Origin: Marthasterias glacialis
Taxonomy: Eukaryota > Echinodermata > Asteroidea > Forcipulatida > Asteriidae
Assembly (NCBI GenBank): GCA_911728455.2
Contig: OU452219.1
Coordinates: 21,883,219 to 21,947,218, forward strand
Length of the DNA: 64,000 nt
Reading direction: 5' to 3'
Shown here piece by piece: positions 47,569-59,507 of the stretch. Within the stretch, counting starts at the first letter, position 1. Each line of letters starts with the position of its first letter. The translations under genes were made by a program, and so were the position numbers. Under the pieces are notes generated by a model, which was not told the origin of the DNA, did not search any database, and saw only the letters and a list, made by a program, of their open reading frames with translations.

Positions 47569-50392
47569 CGTTGAGAATGACTGTAAAACATTTGCCAATT
47601 ATGTTAATATCAACTGGTGACATCGTGACTTCATTTACTGTAATAGATAGCGACCCTTTGGTGACCTGATCCTGTTCTCAATGAGAATTGCCACTACACG
47701 CCAACGATGACATAGGGTCATGTAACTCTTACAAATCGATTTCCTTCATAATGTACTCATGTTTGAATGTACATATTTAACCGAATTCGTCTGGGGACAT
47801 TACTCTCTTCAGGAGTGTGAACCATTTGATTAATGTAACGTCAGGGTTATAGTCTCGACATGGTCAATCATTGCGAGTTCATGTCTAACCTCGTCAGCAG
47901 AATCTAATTCACGTGCTCATTTTGATTGCAGCCTCTGGGAACGATCGAGCACCATTGCAATGAGATGCAGTAGGTGTAGTTATATATCATGCTGCCTGAT
48001 GCAATTCACGAAGCCTCTATAGTTACCTGTATCTAACGTAATGTAATGAGGACCCTCGAGGGATTCAGGCAAACAAGGCCGTAAACAGGACCAAATCTCA
48101 TCTGGCGTTACGGCAAGACGGTATCTTAGTTTACTAGCGATCATACATCACTATAAGATGCCGGAGCTTTATCATGAGTTACTAAAGCCTTACAAAGGAA
48201 AACACCCTAAAGCATATTCTTTATGAAACGATCTTCCCCCATCCCTTCAAACACATCACGAGAGGTATCCTCATTCGTGATGAAGTTTTGAACCGTCTAA
48301 AGTGTCTACCTCCCCCGTGCTACACCCATGGCGCTAATTGTCCTTCCCAGGCCCCGCGGGGCTCAATTGAATTCTTCTCTAGGTTGTCGTGCCGTGTAAC
48401 GCTCCAAATATGCCGCGAGTCATCCGTCATTTTGATGTGCTGCTATCGTCACATGTATATGGGGGCCATGTATTGTAAGGGGTTTGTAGACATTATGTGA
48501 AAGTATAGTGGTCGGATGATGGTAACACAGTGTTGAACAGTGTTCAATATCATGTCGACAGGTGGGTTTGAAGATACCGACTGTGCTGCCTGGTTGTTAC
48601 CTCAGCGTGGCTGAAGGTTAACAACTGTATTGCTACATGCTGTGGTCGCATGCTCGTGCTTAGAATAATTACCGCATAAACATTTCTTTAAGAATATTGT
48701 AATGTTACCAATCATTTGGTAGGGTAAAAAGGCAGGTTTTGTTAAAGCTACATTGAGTAAAATTTATCTCTGCTCCGCCTACTCGGTTTTTTTTATACAT
48801 ATTTTACCCGCATTGATTTTCTTAAAGGAGATTGTAAATTTACAAGACCCGTTTAGACATTTTAGAGAGCTTCGTTTGCATCAAAACGCGGTTACTTAAT
48901 AAGACAATGGGATCCTATACTCACTAGTGTTATGGATAGCAATGTTCGTTGGCAATGAGAAAAATGACAACTTATTGTCAAATGGTAATGTTCATTAGCT
49001 TGTAAATGGCGTTCTAAGTTCTTGTGAAAACTTCCAATATTTTGATTTGTTAAATTAAGTGTGACGAATCAATGACATCATGGCACACATGGGGTGCACG
49101 CATTAGTGGGTCAATTGAGCAGCTGATAACTTTGAATGGTTTTGTACAATCTGTGCAAGATTGTTGCTTTATTTTTTTAATTTTGTCGCAATGAAACGGG
49201 ACACGTCAGAAGCATAGATCTCGGATAATGACATGCCAGATAACGTCCTTGTAAGACGCAAGAATCATCATAGCATATAGTGTTACATGTAATTTGGAGC
49301 CAAGCCTGGCATAATACTGTCCTTTGGGATATTGTCCACATCCATTGCAATTGTCAACACACATGGATGAATGTCATCTGAGTGGATGACATTTGTATGG
49401 AATTTCGTTTAAATGCAACAATTTTTTTTAGCAACAAAACGAGTACTTGTTTGATTTTAAAACATAAACACACTTGATAGTGGGTATTGAACGTCTTGGA
49501 TGTTTAACCATTAACCAGTGCCATTGGTTGGAGTGTTTGCAAACAATTTAACATCATATTTATTATACCCTTCACTGTAATTTATCCAGTAATGCCAGCC
49601 TAGATGTGGTTTAAACCAAGTAATAATGATTTCATTTTCGACCTTACAATACTACGGTATCTGTGAAATACTATTCTTCTTTTTGACTTGTTTTAAATGT
49701 AACCTCTGTTGGATTATAATAACAACTGTGATATTGTTTAAATGTCTGGTTCTTGGCAGCGGAAATGATTAGACAAAATCTTGAAATAATTTACTTCAAA
49801 TAACGGCAGGAATTATTATTCCAATATTTTCATCTCTCACATTTATTACCGAAAGCAAGCTTCCTTTAATCTCTAGGTTGTACATATTGATTAACAGCTT
49901 AAGGTGTGAGTTGACTGGCTGCAAACACCCAGGGGATCATGCTGTTTGGGATTATATTCCGTCAACTAAAGCTGATGTTAATCCCTCCCTATACCCACGA
50001 CAGTCGGTGACTTTATTTATACACGTAGTGAATAATGCACCACCTGCACTTAGCATATTACCCACTGGCAAAATGAATAGAGTTGCATGAGCTATAAATA
50101 CAGTCATTCGCCTTCTCTGGGAATTGAGGAAGAATAAAAACAACCTGACACAGCTAGCTACTCAATAAAGTTGATGTGGTTTATGTATCTTTTAACATCT
50201 ATACTTGGAGGCGATTCTGTTGTCATAAAGAGATACAACAGCGCCCCCCTTTCACCTTCTCTCCTGGCTTCAGGGGTTCACGGTATACATCATACCAAGA
50301 TGTCATTTCTTAGTACCAAGCATGGCTATTAGGTTTATTCTCATGGTATAATGTGTTGTTGTAGCTCCTCGGCTAAACATTGCCGTTATGTA
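47569..50392. other. Gene-free stretch
   Basis: No recognised gene. A hairpin AATGTCATC / GATGACATT lies near 49371-49394. Confidence 0.4.
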
Positions 50393-50854
50393 TGCGGCCC
50401 CTGAATGTAGCCCGAGTTCTTAAAGTAGCCCGGGCCTAAATGTAGCCCAGGCCTAAATGTAACCCGGACCTTAATGTAGTTTGAGACCTTCATGTCCTAT
50501 AATGTAACCTGGACCTAATTTAGGTACAAGGTTTGGCTACACTGCTACAAAATTAGCTACGGGATTGGGCTACATGTAGCCAAAATGTTTGGGATACATT
50601 TAAGAACAGGGTTGGGGCTACATTTAGCTACTTGGTTAGGGCTACATTTAAGTACATTGTTAGTCGGCTATTCTGCTACATTTAGGTGCATGGTTGTGGT
50701 TACATTTAGGTACGGGGTTGGGGCTACACAAGGTTTGGGCCACACTGCTACATTTAGGTGCATGGTTTAGGGCTATATTTAGGTACTATGTTTGGGGCTA
50801 TATTTATTTAGGGCTGGGCTACATTTAGGTCTTTGGATACACGCAGGGGCCGCA
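50393..50854. mobile_element. 460-bp terminal-inverted-repeat element made of degenerate minisatellite
   Basis: The ends are TGCGGCCCCTG and CAGGGGCCGCA, an exact 11-bp inverted pair. The left fifth carries units read as AAATGTAGCCCGGGCCT. From about 50520 rightwards the units are the reverse complement, GGGCTACATTTAGGTACA-like with spacers of GGTTGGGG. The two blocks therefore form a long imperfect inverted repeat of a unit of about 20-25 bp. It is non-coding, and the family is unknown to me. Confidence 0.8.
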
Positions 50855-51842
50855 CAGTACGTGCTTCGGTTTTGTTTGGTATGAAATGATACTTGATGAC
50901 AGTTTCAGAGGAAGGATGGAGATGATTTTAACCTCATCTCATGGTCAGACTAAATAAATATCACATCCTCTTAAGGATAGTAAAACAAAAACCAAATCAG
51001 AGGCTGATAACCTTTACTGTTTGGAGAGTATTTAAGAGCCGTCCACGATCCAGCCCGAAATTGCAGCAGTAAATATTATTTTGGCTAATGGGGAGATGGA
51101 TGAGCCACTCTGCCGTTATATTTTTAAAAAGTCATTTATATGCTCAGGTGAATTCGTGCATGACATACTCCGTGTAGAGATGACGTCACGATGACTCAGC
51201 GTGGGTTATGTAGACAGCTGATGCCTTCGATAAATCAAGTTCCTCCATGTAGATTGAATGATTTCGGAGCAGGTGGAGGAATATTTGTGTTGTTTTGGCG
51301 AAAATAACTGCATTTTGCAAGACTCCGTGTAATGTTATAACAAGTTAGTCTAGAACTTGAATTTACATTAATAGTTTCAATAAAGGGCTAAGCATTTGGG
51401 GTTATTTTTTTTTTTACAAAACAAAATAACGATCATACTTTGTTTTGATGTGGTTTCTCATTGAAGACATTTCATTATAATTGCTATAGTTGGACCAGTG
51501 ATTTACATCTTTTTATCTAGAAAAGGCAATCATTTGGATGACCTTAATAATCATTACTTTCTATAGAGACTGTACACGTTTTGTAAGTATATGAAGTTGT
51601 GAACAGTGCGCCCGCGGCGCGCGGGAAAGTATACGATTTTGTTTCATTCACGCGTTAAAGCGACAAACCGGTTCTATACTTTTGTCCAGACCTCTGCCTA
51701 GGCTCCGACTCCGACTCCGGCGCCAGGCTCCGTTTGATGTTAGAAACACCGTCCAAAATGTACACTGCTACAGAATGGATGACGGAGCCCAAGCCAGAGC
51801 CGTAGCCGTAGCCGTAGCCTAAGCCGAGGTATGGAAAAGGCC

Positions 51843-51977
51843 CCAGGGTGGATTTCACAAAACTAGTCCTAACTTAGGACTAGTCCTAACTCATGACTAG
51901 TCCTATAAGTTAGGACTAGTTACTCATCCTAACTCAAGATAAGACTAGTCCTAACACTTTGTGAAATCCACACCTGG
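51843..51977. mobile_element. MITE, CAGGG/ATTTCACAAA ends, ACTAGTCCTA interior
   Basis: Ends CCAGGGTGGATTTCACAAA and TTTGTGAAATCCACACCTGG. The interior is alternating direct and inverted copies of GACTAGTCCTAACT. It shares termini with the element at 4271 but has a different interior. Confidence 0.8.
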
Positions 51978-52088
51978 TATAGTGCTAATTTGTCTGGAGA
52001 TACAGCTCGCCAGATATAAGCACACATTTGTAAGAGCGCCAGTCTAAAACAAAACTAAACAAAACTAACAAATCATAAGCCATTTTTG

Positions 52089-52216
52089 GGCCAAGTCCAA
52101 ATTGGCGGCTACGACTACGGCTGGATCGCCGCGTCATCATGCGTTGAAGTATAGGACATCCATAGCAACACCCTTAGCAATAACCGTAGCCATAGCCGCA
52201 AATTCGGAAACGGCCT
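52089..52216. mobile_element. MITE (GGCCGTGTCCGAATT family), copy 2
   Basis: GGCCAAGTCCAAATTGGCGG then CTACGACTACGGCT at the left; GTAGCCATAGCCGCAAATTC then GGAAACGGCC at the right. Imperfect terminal inverted repeats. Confidence 0.75.
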
Positions 52217-52658
52217 TACTCGGCGTGTTTATCGAGGAAACCATTATTGATGACCCAGTTTGATGCACATTTGTTGGGGTTAATGTATGATTATAGTTGA
52301 TGAAAAGCTGAGTATTGGAATGATTGCACCCTTTACCTTTTGGATGCACAATGACAGCCATACTCCTCAAGTTTCTTGTAGGAGTATTTTTCGGTCCAGA
52401 TGTTCAGAACCATGCTTCGCTTTGAGGTGTTAGTTTCTTTCAGAGAACCGGGTTGTATTCTTATTAGATCATCAGTATTTTGTTTTGAAATAGTGACCTA
52501 TATACTCTTCGCAGGGGACTACGTTGGGTTTAACAAACCGGTGCATAAGTTAGTAAGCGAAAAGGGATTTACAAACCAACAATAAGTGTTTCTCAAAAAC
52601 TCTTCAAAATTTGCTTCAGTACTCTTTCAAACAAATAATGTCCAAAAGGTTTTTGTTC

Positions 52659-52812
<154 letters not shown>

Positions 52813-53389
52813 TTTGCATTTAATTGTGTGTACTATTACAACATAGGCCTATACAACATTACTAACAAAAATGGATAATGATATTAAACGGCATAAATTC
52901 ATGTTTGTGTTAATATTCGAAATCTTATGTGGTTATGATACATGAGTGCGGAGGTCTGCTGACAAAAAAAGAGAAAAAAAGAAGAAGAAGTAGAAGGGGG
53001 AAAAAACCGCACACATTCCAAGGATGTCTAGAGATTGTGAGGTCCCTGAAACAACATTGAGTTTCATGTGGAATGAAAACGAAATTGAAAACAAACATAA
53101 TGAGACTGTGGGGAACCGAAATGTAATGCAGCCCAGCTGTAAAATTAGTTATGTAGATCAACCGAAAGGTTCACTTTCTTCTGTCTCAGATTATGATTAT
53201 GAAAATTATCATTAAACAAAAGCTCAATATGGAGACCCAAACACGAAAAGTTGATTGATTAACGAAAATCCAACAGATGTTGGCTAGCATGTTGACTGAG
53301 AACAGCAACAAAGACGTAGATTATTCGTTATTTTTACGAGATTTGACAAAGAAGTAAGATTCGTCAGTCTAATTGCATTCCAGCCAGTA

Positions 53390-53500
53390 AAAATGGGTGC
53401 CATCTGCCCTGGGCTTTCTTCTTTATGGACCACGGTTAGAATCCCGCCTCGGTGGTTTGGGGGGTTTTATCCCACATTTAAAACTGAACATTGTCATCTC
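53390..53500 (+). mobile_element. tRNA-like SINE fragment
   Basis: B-box-like ACGGTTAGAATCCCGCC, then a body of TTTTATCCCACATTTAAAAC. It sits just in front of the 53-bp tandem repeat. Confidence 0.35.
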
Positions 53501-53533
53501 GTCACAGTGGTATGTAGGACATAGTCCTAGTGA

Positions 53534-53692
53534 CTCTCATTACCAGGATGGTAAACTATGGAGCGCCTTATAAGTATACTACATCCCTCTCATTACCAGG
53601 ATGGTAAACTATAGAGCACCTTATCAGTATACTACATCCCTCTCGATACCAGGATGGTAAACTATGGAGCGCCTTATCAGGATACTTTATCC
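53534..53692. repeat. Tandem repeat, 53-bp unit, three copies
   Basis: Units start at 53534, 53587 and 53640, each CTCTCATTACCAGGATGGTA followed by AACTATGGAGCGCCTTATCA and GTATACTACATCC, with a few substitutions. Even spacing shows exact tandem duplication. Confidence 0.95.
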
Positions 53693-54492
53693 CTCTCCAA
53701 CTTGCTTTGAACTCCCACAGTCAATATGAAAATAAAAGAAATGTCTCTTGTGTTTAACACATGTACATGTGTTCAACAGGTTCCAAAAAGACTGTCTTGG
53801 TAAAAAACTTATGTGTATATTTACTAATTTAATATTGTACATGAAACCATTGGAAACTCTATCTACAAGATATTGCTAGATTGATTTTGATGTCGGTTCC
53901 TGCATGCAGTTAATGAAATGTGCTAGGTCTGTTTGTTGAATACATAGAACAAATCTTCACCGAAAGTCGTCTGGTATACGTGCTGATTATTGCGCCTTAT
54001 TGTACTGAACATGTTGATACGATGTCAAGCTATCGTCAAGAAGTTCTTACTGATTTATTTGTTCAGGGATTTGTGATAGATTTTTATTTCAATTCCAACT
54101 GAAACTTGCAGAAGCCGGGTAGTTTAGTTTTGGGACTATGATTTGCCGTAGTTTCTGACGAGTAATATGTGGCCTTTGTATATTTATCACCGATTTTGTC
54201 AATACCTTTTGGGCGCTTTGAGCATTTTACCGTCCAATTTTTTAAAACAGGCTCGATAAAACCAACATCAAGATCCATATCGATGGGGTTTGTTTGTAGT
54301 TGAGTGAGGACCTATACTGCCAAATCAAAGTCTGGTCTTTTGGGGTTTTACAACCACACACCTTTTATGCTTTAAATCATGTGAATCTATCCGCCTTCGC
54401 ATTTTATCTACAAAATATGACGAGGCTAAATATTAGACTTTAATCAGTCTGTCTTCCGTTATACATCCAGACCCTTCATGCACGTTTGTAAT

Positions 54493-54639
54493 GCACCATT
54501 ATGTCCGACATGTACTATTATGTCCGACAACAATTTTGACCGATTATGTCCGACCCATTGTGTCCGTCGGACACAATGGGTCGGACGTAATGGTTCAACA
54601 TTTTCTTGACATAGCGGTCCATGTCAGACATAATGGTGC
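54493..54639. mobile_element. Inverted-repeat element with ATTATGTCCGAC units
   Basis: Ends GCACCATTATGTCCGACATG and CATGTCAGACATAATGGTGC. At the centre is a perfect palindrome of 19-nt arms around one T (54548-54586, GTCCGACCCATTGTGTCCG and its complement). The motif TTATGTCCGAC recurs several times between. Non-coding MITE-like element. Confidence 0.8.
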
Positions 54640-57600
54640 TTAACACATTTTAGATAATTATAACAAACATCTCGATAATGTCGTCTTTTGACCAAATGAC
54701 TCATATCTAATTCAATGGTACGTTACCCACAAATACAGACGCTAAGGTTGCGAAGACAATAAGTCAGCTGATGTTGTTGCAGTTAATAATTATATTTTGA
54801 CGGTATTTTTGACACAGTTTTCTTATCTTAACAGATCTTTAAGTCTGCCAAATACTGACCCTTCATCGCTGAGCTCCTAAGCGATGCTACAACATTGGCA
54901 TTTTGGTTGGTGTCACGCAGTACTATTGAAACAATGAAGTGTACCAGCTGATCCACTTCAACGCAATTTACAGTTTGAAAAATCCGTATTGGGCCTGTTC
55001 TGTCCTTGAAAGTTAAAGACATATGAGCAAGTCTAATTGTTGCTGTGAATGATTAATCCTGTGAATCCACTCTGCCGCCACCTAGCCTTTGGTCAAGACG
55101 GTTTAGATGTACACATAACGCACGAAACAAGACCAGCGCGTGGGTGCAGTCTTGAGTCTTGCTAGTCTTGTTTCGTATCCGATTAGATCTGGAAAGCCAC
55201 GAGGGCCTTGACTAAAGTGGCTATCAACCGGTAAATGTGCTGAACATAATACGCAGAGCACTAAATGTTGCAAGTGACATTTTCTGAAGGTCTTTTTTTT
55301 TTACAACAGTCTTTTAACATTTCATGATTGAGTAATTTAGTACGTCAAACATTTCCGCTCGATGTGTGCAAAAGAGATACATTCTCAAAATAGCACAGTT
55401 TTGTGAAGCAGCATCTGAGATTGTAAGCAGGGTGTGAACAACTCTGAGTGAAGCTGACGTGCTTGATTGCGTCAGAGTTGATTAAGACCCTTCCCAGGAT
55501 CCATGCTTAACCTCATCCACACAGGCATTGTAAACAGTGTACTGCTCCCCTTACAGCTTGCATTCAAGTCAGCCATGATCAGCTTGCTGTACACGTACAC
55601 GAATACAGGTAGTATCAATCATCACACTTTCATTTATCAGCAATCCCGACCCTCGACGATTGAAATTGAGTCTAAGTAAAGGGGCATCGGCTGAGAGTCT
55701 TAGTTAGCAATCAAACGCGTATCAATCAACTTGTGGCATTAGACATTGTGTTGTAGCTCAAGTGACTGTGGGCTAATCAGTACCGACTGTAAGCACAATA
55801 TTGGCCGTGTGTTATCCCCTACCCATAGTCTTAAGACGGAACCAAGGCGAGCATTCCTCACAATAACAAATTGGTGAAACTTGAGTGTTATACGTTTTGT
55901 TATTTGTTTGAAAGATGGCTGGCATTTTTGGTTGAAATGATATGGTGTAGGAATCAACTCGGGTATCGAATGACTCGTGTGGACTCATCCAATGAGTGTA
56001 CATCATGCAGCCCGTGGATTGCGAACATATAACTTGCTCTTCGTTACTTAAAAAACTTTCCAGTAATGAAACCAAAGAATCATCGTAATGGTTAAAGCAA
56101 TACAGACTAAAGCGCAAAGAGCAAACGGCGAAGGACCATTCAGTTGTATCTAAAAATAAATAATCAAAAAGCTGACGTAGTTACGGAGGGACTCAGTACC
56201 CAACCACAAAGCAAAGCTCCGATCTTTCGCGGTATTCGAACCAGGGTCCACGGAGGTGAAAGACACTCCCAGAGGAACGTGTACAGTTCAGCAAATGGAT
56301 GTGATTCTCTGATCCATATGCAATAAAATATATATATTTATATATTACAATGTTCTGGTGAAACATAATTATACGATATCGTGAAGGCAATTGTAAAGAA
56401 CGACATGTAAACTGCATTACAAGGTTTCTTGACTATAAACAAGCTGTTTGAATTGTTTGCTATCACTTTTGATCTGCCCGGCTGGTGTCTATTCAAATAA
56501 GCCCATGACCAACAATTGTTTCAGTTTAAATATTTTTCTTAACAACTGGCATCAAAATAATCTTTAAAATCTGTCTCCAGTGGCGTTTTGAGGGACATGA
56601 ACCACAAGTCTCGGATGGGTTTAATGATTTGTGAATTGCAGGACAAACCATACAGCGGCGCCAATGCACAACCACACTCATATTTGCCAATGATTGGCAC
56701 AATATTTATCCACCATTTCGACAACCGTGTACCTGATTTACTGGTCAAGTTATTCTTTTGGTTCGGTTTGAAGAAGATTATGCGACGGGACATGCAGGGG
56801 AAAAGATTATTCTTACATCAGGGAAAAGCTAATATTTGCTTAAATGGAAATGTGGAAAGACACAAATATTATCGTGGTTTCCTTAAATCACCTGTCATGT
56901 GACATCGCTAGTGCCGTCATCCGAGTGCTGCATAGTACACACAGTCAATAGTCGATTGGCTCTTGGAAATAATGGGGGGAAATAAAGAGGAATTATTTAT
57001 AGTCATTTTCTAGTGGATGCCATTAGGCCATTCCTTCTGGAAGAAGTTGTGTGTCTGACAGACAATCCGGCTGATTTATTCTAAAACGTCTTGACAGACG
57101 AATCAATCCTAAAAGAAAATTGTTACGCTAGCAGTCACTCAGCCGAACCAAAGAAATATGTTCATTTCTTGGCCGAATCGTCATCGTCAAAAGTAATTCA
57201 CAAATGTTTATTTGATGAAGGTATCTCATCTCCTGGATATTATTGTTAGACGGTTGATGGTAAAAAAAAAATTTTTTTAAGGCCTTTGTAATATTTTTTT
57301 CTCCAGTGCAGTGCTAAGAGGTACCGTATAACACCAACAGCTCTTGGTTTTATACACGTAGATGTAAAGATTGTCAGGGATTGCCGAGCAGGTCACCTAT
57401 ACGGAAATTACTCCAAATGGCACATGCAGTTCCGAATTCATTGTGTTCCGATAAGCTCTGTCTAGATCCCCCCCGCCTCAGGCAGCTTGCCGACGGTACT
57501 CCGATACAGCCTCCAAAACCCTCTCTTCCCGAATACCGTGACTGTATGACTGACTTGAAGCTGTTTTGATATTGGGTAATACTATTACGCTAGCACACAT

Positions 57601-57870
57601 ATGAAATTGTTGCGTACCACATCTTCCGTGCTGCTTGTTCGCCCTGACTTCCCTAATCCACGCTACGGGCTTGGTTTTAACATTTCTCATGAAAAAAACC
57701 CTTGTCCAAATTAAAGTCCGTTACACAGAGATAAGTCGAACTCTTCCTCACGATATATAAACGTAGAAAATTTAGCTCTTTTTTTTAATTCAAAAGGGAC
57801 ATTTATTGTGTCGAAATGCTATCAATTGTTAATATGTTGATGAGACCGCTTTGTGTTTATAAGCTTCTTC
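54640..57870. other. Gene-free stretch
   Basis: No recognised gene. A minus-oriented tRNA-like B-box (GGTTCGAATACC on the minus strand) near 56230-56250 marks a probable SINE remnant at about 56195-56290. Open frames of 84-104 codons at 56539-56902 match nothing I know. Confidence 0.4.
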
Positions 57871-57877
57871 GAAAAAA

Positions 57878-58700
57878 ATGATAAGCTATTTAATAATGGG
57901 TAGACTTCAAGCAAAGATTCTTGGTGTTTGGCTTCAATGTGACCTTAAATGGAACACGCATGTTGAGCATATGTTGAAGAAGGCTAATGCTAAGTTGTTT
58001 ATGCTAAGATCGCTCAAAAAGTTTGGCTTTTCTCCAAAAGAACTTGGCAATGTTTACAAAGGTTACGTTAGACCAATACTTGAATACGCTGATGTAACAT
58101 GGCACTCGAGTATTACAGCCTACCAAGCTAAACAAATTGAACAAGTTCAAAAAAGGGTTTGTAAAATTATTCAGGGCTATAATTACACTTCCTATGCTGA
58201 ATCTCTTACATTATGTGAGCTTGACTCTTTGTCTAATAGGAGGAACGAGCATTGTGTCAAATTTGCCCAGGGTTTGTCCAATGATATTCGTACCCAATCC
58301 CTTATTCCTCCTACTAGGAAAGAGAGTCATGGGAAAATCCTTCGTAATAGCCATCATATCTCCATACTTCCTGCTAGAACTAAACGGTTTTACAATAGCC
58401 CCATCCCATATTTTACTAGAATTTTAAACAAATGATCTCTGCAATTCTCTTCCATTCAAACAAGAATAATACTATATATCCTTCGGGTGTTTTCTTTTAA
58501 TTTTTTTTTATTAATTATTAATTTTTTCTTTTCTATGTCAACTATACGTCGTGAGAGCTGGTCTCTCTTCATTGGTTGGTTTTAGGTTGGTCTTAATGTT
58601 TTGCTGTATTTTTATATGTATATTTTTACTCCTTGTAAAATCACATTCAATTTGGCCTAAGGGCTACGATATGTGTTTGTTTTTAATAAAATTATTAAAA
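57878..58700 (+). mobile_element. 5'-truncated non-LTR retrotransposon (reverse-transcriptase C-terminus and 3' tail)
   Basis: An open frame at 57878-58435 encodes 185 residues with the C-terminal end typical of non-LTR reverse-transcriptase proteins (CR1/L2/Jockey-like): ILGVWLQCDLKWNTHVE, LKKANAKLFMLRSLKKFG, the block YVRPILEYADVTWHSSIT, EQVQKRVCKIIQGYNYTSY, and near the end the LPARTKRFYNSPIPYFTRIL box. This end of the protein follows the polymerase fingers/palm, none of which is present, so the copy cannot retrotranspose by itself. The 3' part to about 58700 is AT-rich and ends in AATAAAATTATTAAAAAAC, a plausible 3' end. The coding frame is still open, suggesting a fairly recent insertion. 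The clade is uncertain. Confidence 0.85.
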
Positions 58701-59303
58701 AACTTCAACTCAGTAAGAAACAATGATTTTAAAGTTGAAGGTTTGCGGGCAAAATAACAAGTCTTCTTAGGAGAACAAAAGTCTGCTCAAACTTTGGTCG
58801 TAAATAAGTCCGCTAAGCCTAGGGACAGTGCGTATTGGGAATAGAACTAAATGGCATTTACACAGTCTTATAATATTAAAGGCTTCAACCACGCAGCAAT
58901 AACACGACCGCCAAGCTGTGTTCTATGTCAATATAAACCAACTGCAATGAGCATGCGTACAAGCGACCAATTTAAAAATCCCGCTATTGCCATGTGCACT
59001 TCCAGCTCGCACCCACCCTAGCAACCCGAACCATATTAACCGTTTTCTTGGTGAAAATAGCTGCTATCTGTATCGACAGTGTGCAATATGTAAACTGTGA
59101 CCGACCCTCAATCATGCTAATGGAATATAACAGGCTCAATACGATTCAGCCTTTAATGTGTGTCGCTTTTTAGACTTAATCTTGACGTGGCATGTGTCGG
59201 CAGGTTTTTTTTTTTTTTTTTTTCTTGACCGAGATGGTAGTGTAGATTGGTTATAAAGACCTATGTGTGTTATTCTGTGAGGACTATAGCGGTACAATAA
59301 CGA
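58701..59303. other. Intergenic between retroelement and TMEM151
   Basis: No gene seen. A 20-nt poly-T run ends at about 59223. The sequence GGTTATAAAGACC near 59250 could be a TATA-like element ahead of the candidate first exon, but this is weak. Confidence 0.35.
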
Positions 59304-59396
59304 CTACGTACGGGTATTGACTACCTCACCTGCGAGCCAGGGAAGCCATTTCGTGTTAACTACAAATACCGCCAGGACGGGGTGTGCGAGCTGGCA

Positions 59397-59507
59397 ATGG
59401 CAACCGGTGCTGATCAACCACCGCTTAATACCGAGTTCGATGCAATACGGATGGATATAAATGCTCTCTTATCTTCAATTGCGGCACTTACTCGTCAAAT
59501 CACTCAG
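59397..59507 (+). CDS. Candidate TMEM151 first coding exon (unproven)
   Basis: ATG at 59397 in good context (G at -3, G at +4) opens MATGADQPPLNTEFDAIRMD, then INALLSSIAALTRQITQ, ending at CAG|GTTGGG in phase 0. The large TMEM151 exon at 61172 needs a phase-0 partner upstream that supplies the initiator, so position, strand and phase fit. A second phase-0 donor (AAG|GTAGTG) lies 9 bases further. The open frame itself extends back to 59304, with a GC-rich, protein-like composition unlike its flanks. Against it: the N-terminus of this family is poorly conserved, so homology cannot confirm it, neither donor is strong, and the sequence could instead be a retroelement gag remnant. Confidence 0.3.

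Noticed and set aside
50393..50854. CRISPR-like array
   Set aside because: The repeats are degenerate, without constant-length unique spacers, and reverse orientation midway; the window is eukaryotic.
53024..53215. 63-codon plus-strand frame ending in a Ser/Asp/Tyr-rich tail
   Set aside because: Composition is suggestive of a cytoplasmic tail, but there is no family match, no supporting splice signals and it lies in AT-rich sequence; not enough to call.
56539..56902. Overlapping frames of 84 and 104 codons on opposite strands
   Set aside because: Neither peptide matches a family that I know, and mutual overlap on both strands is typical of chance.
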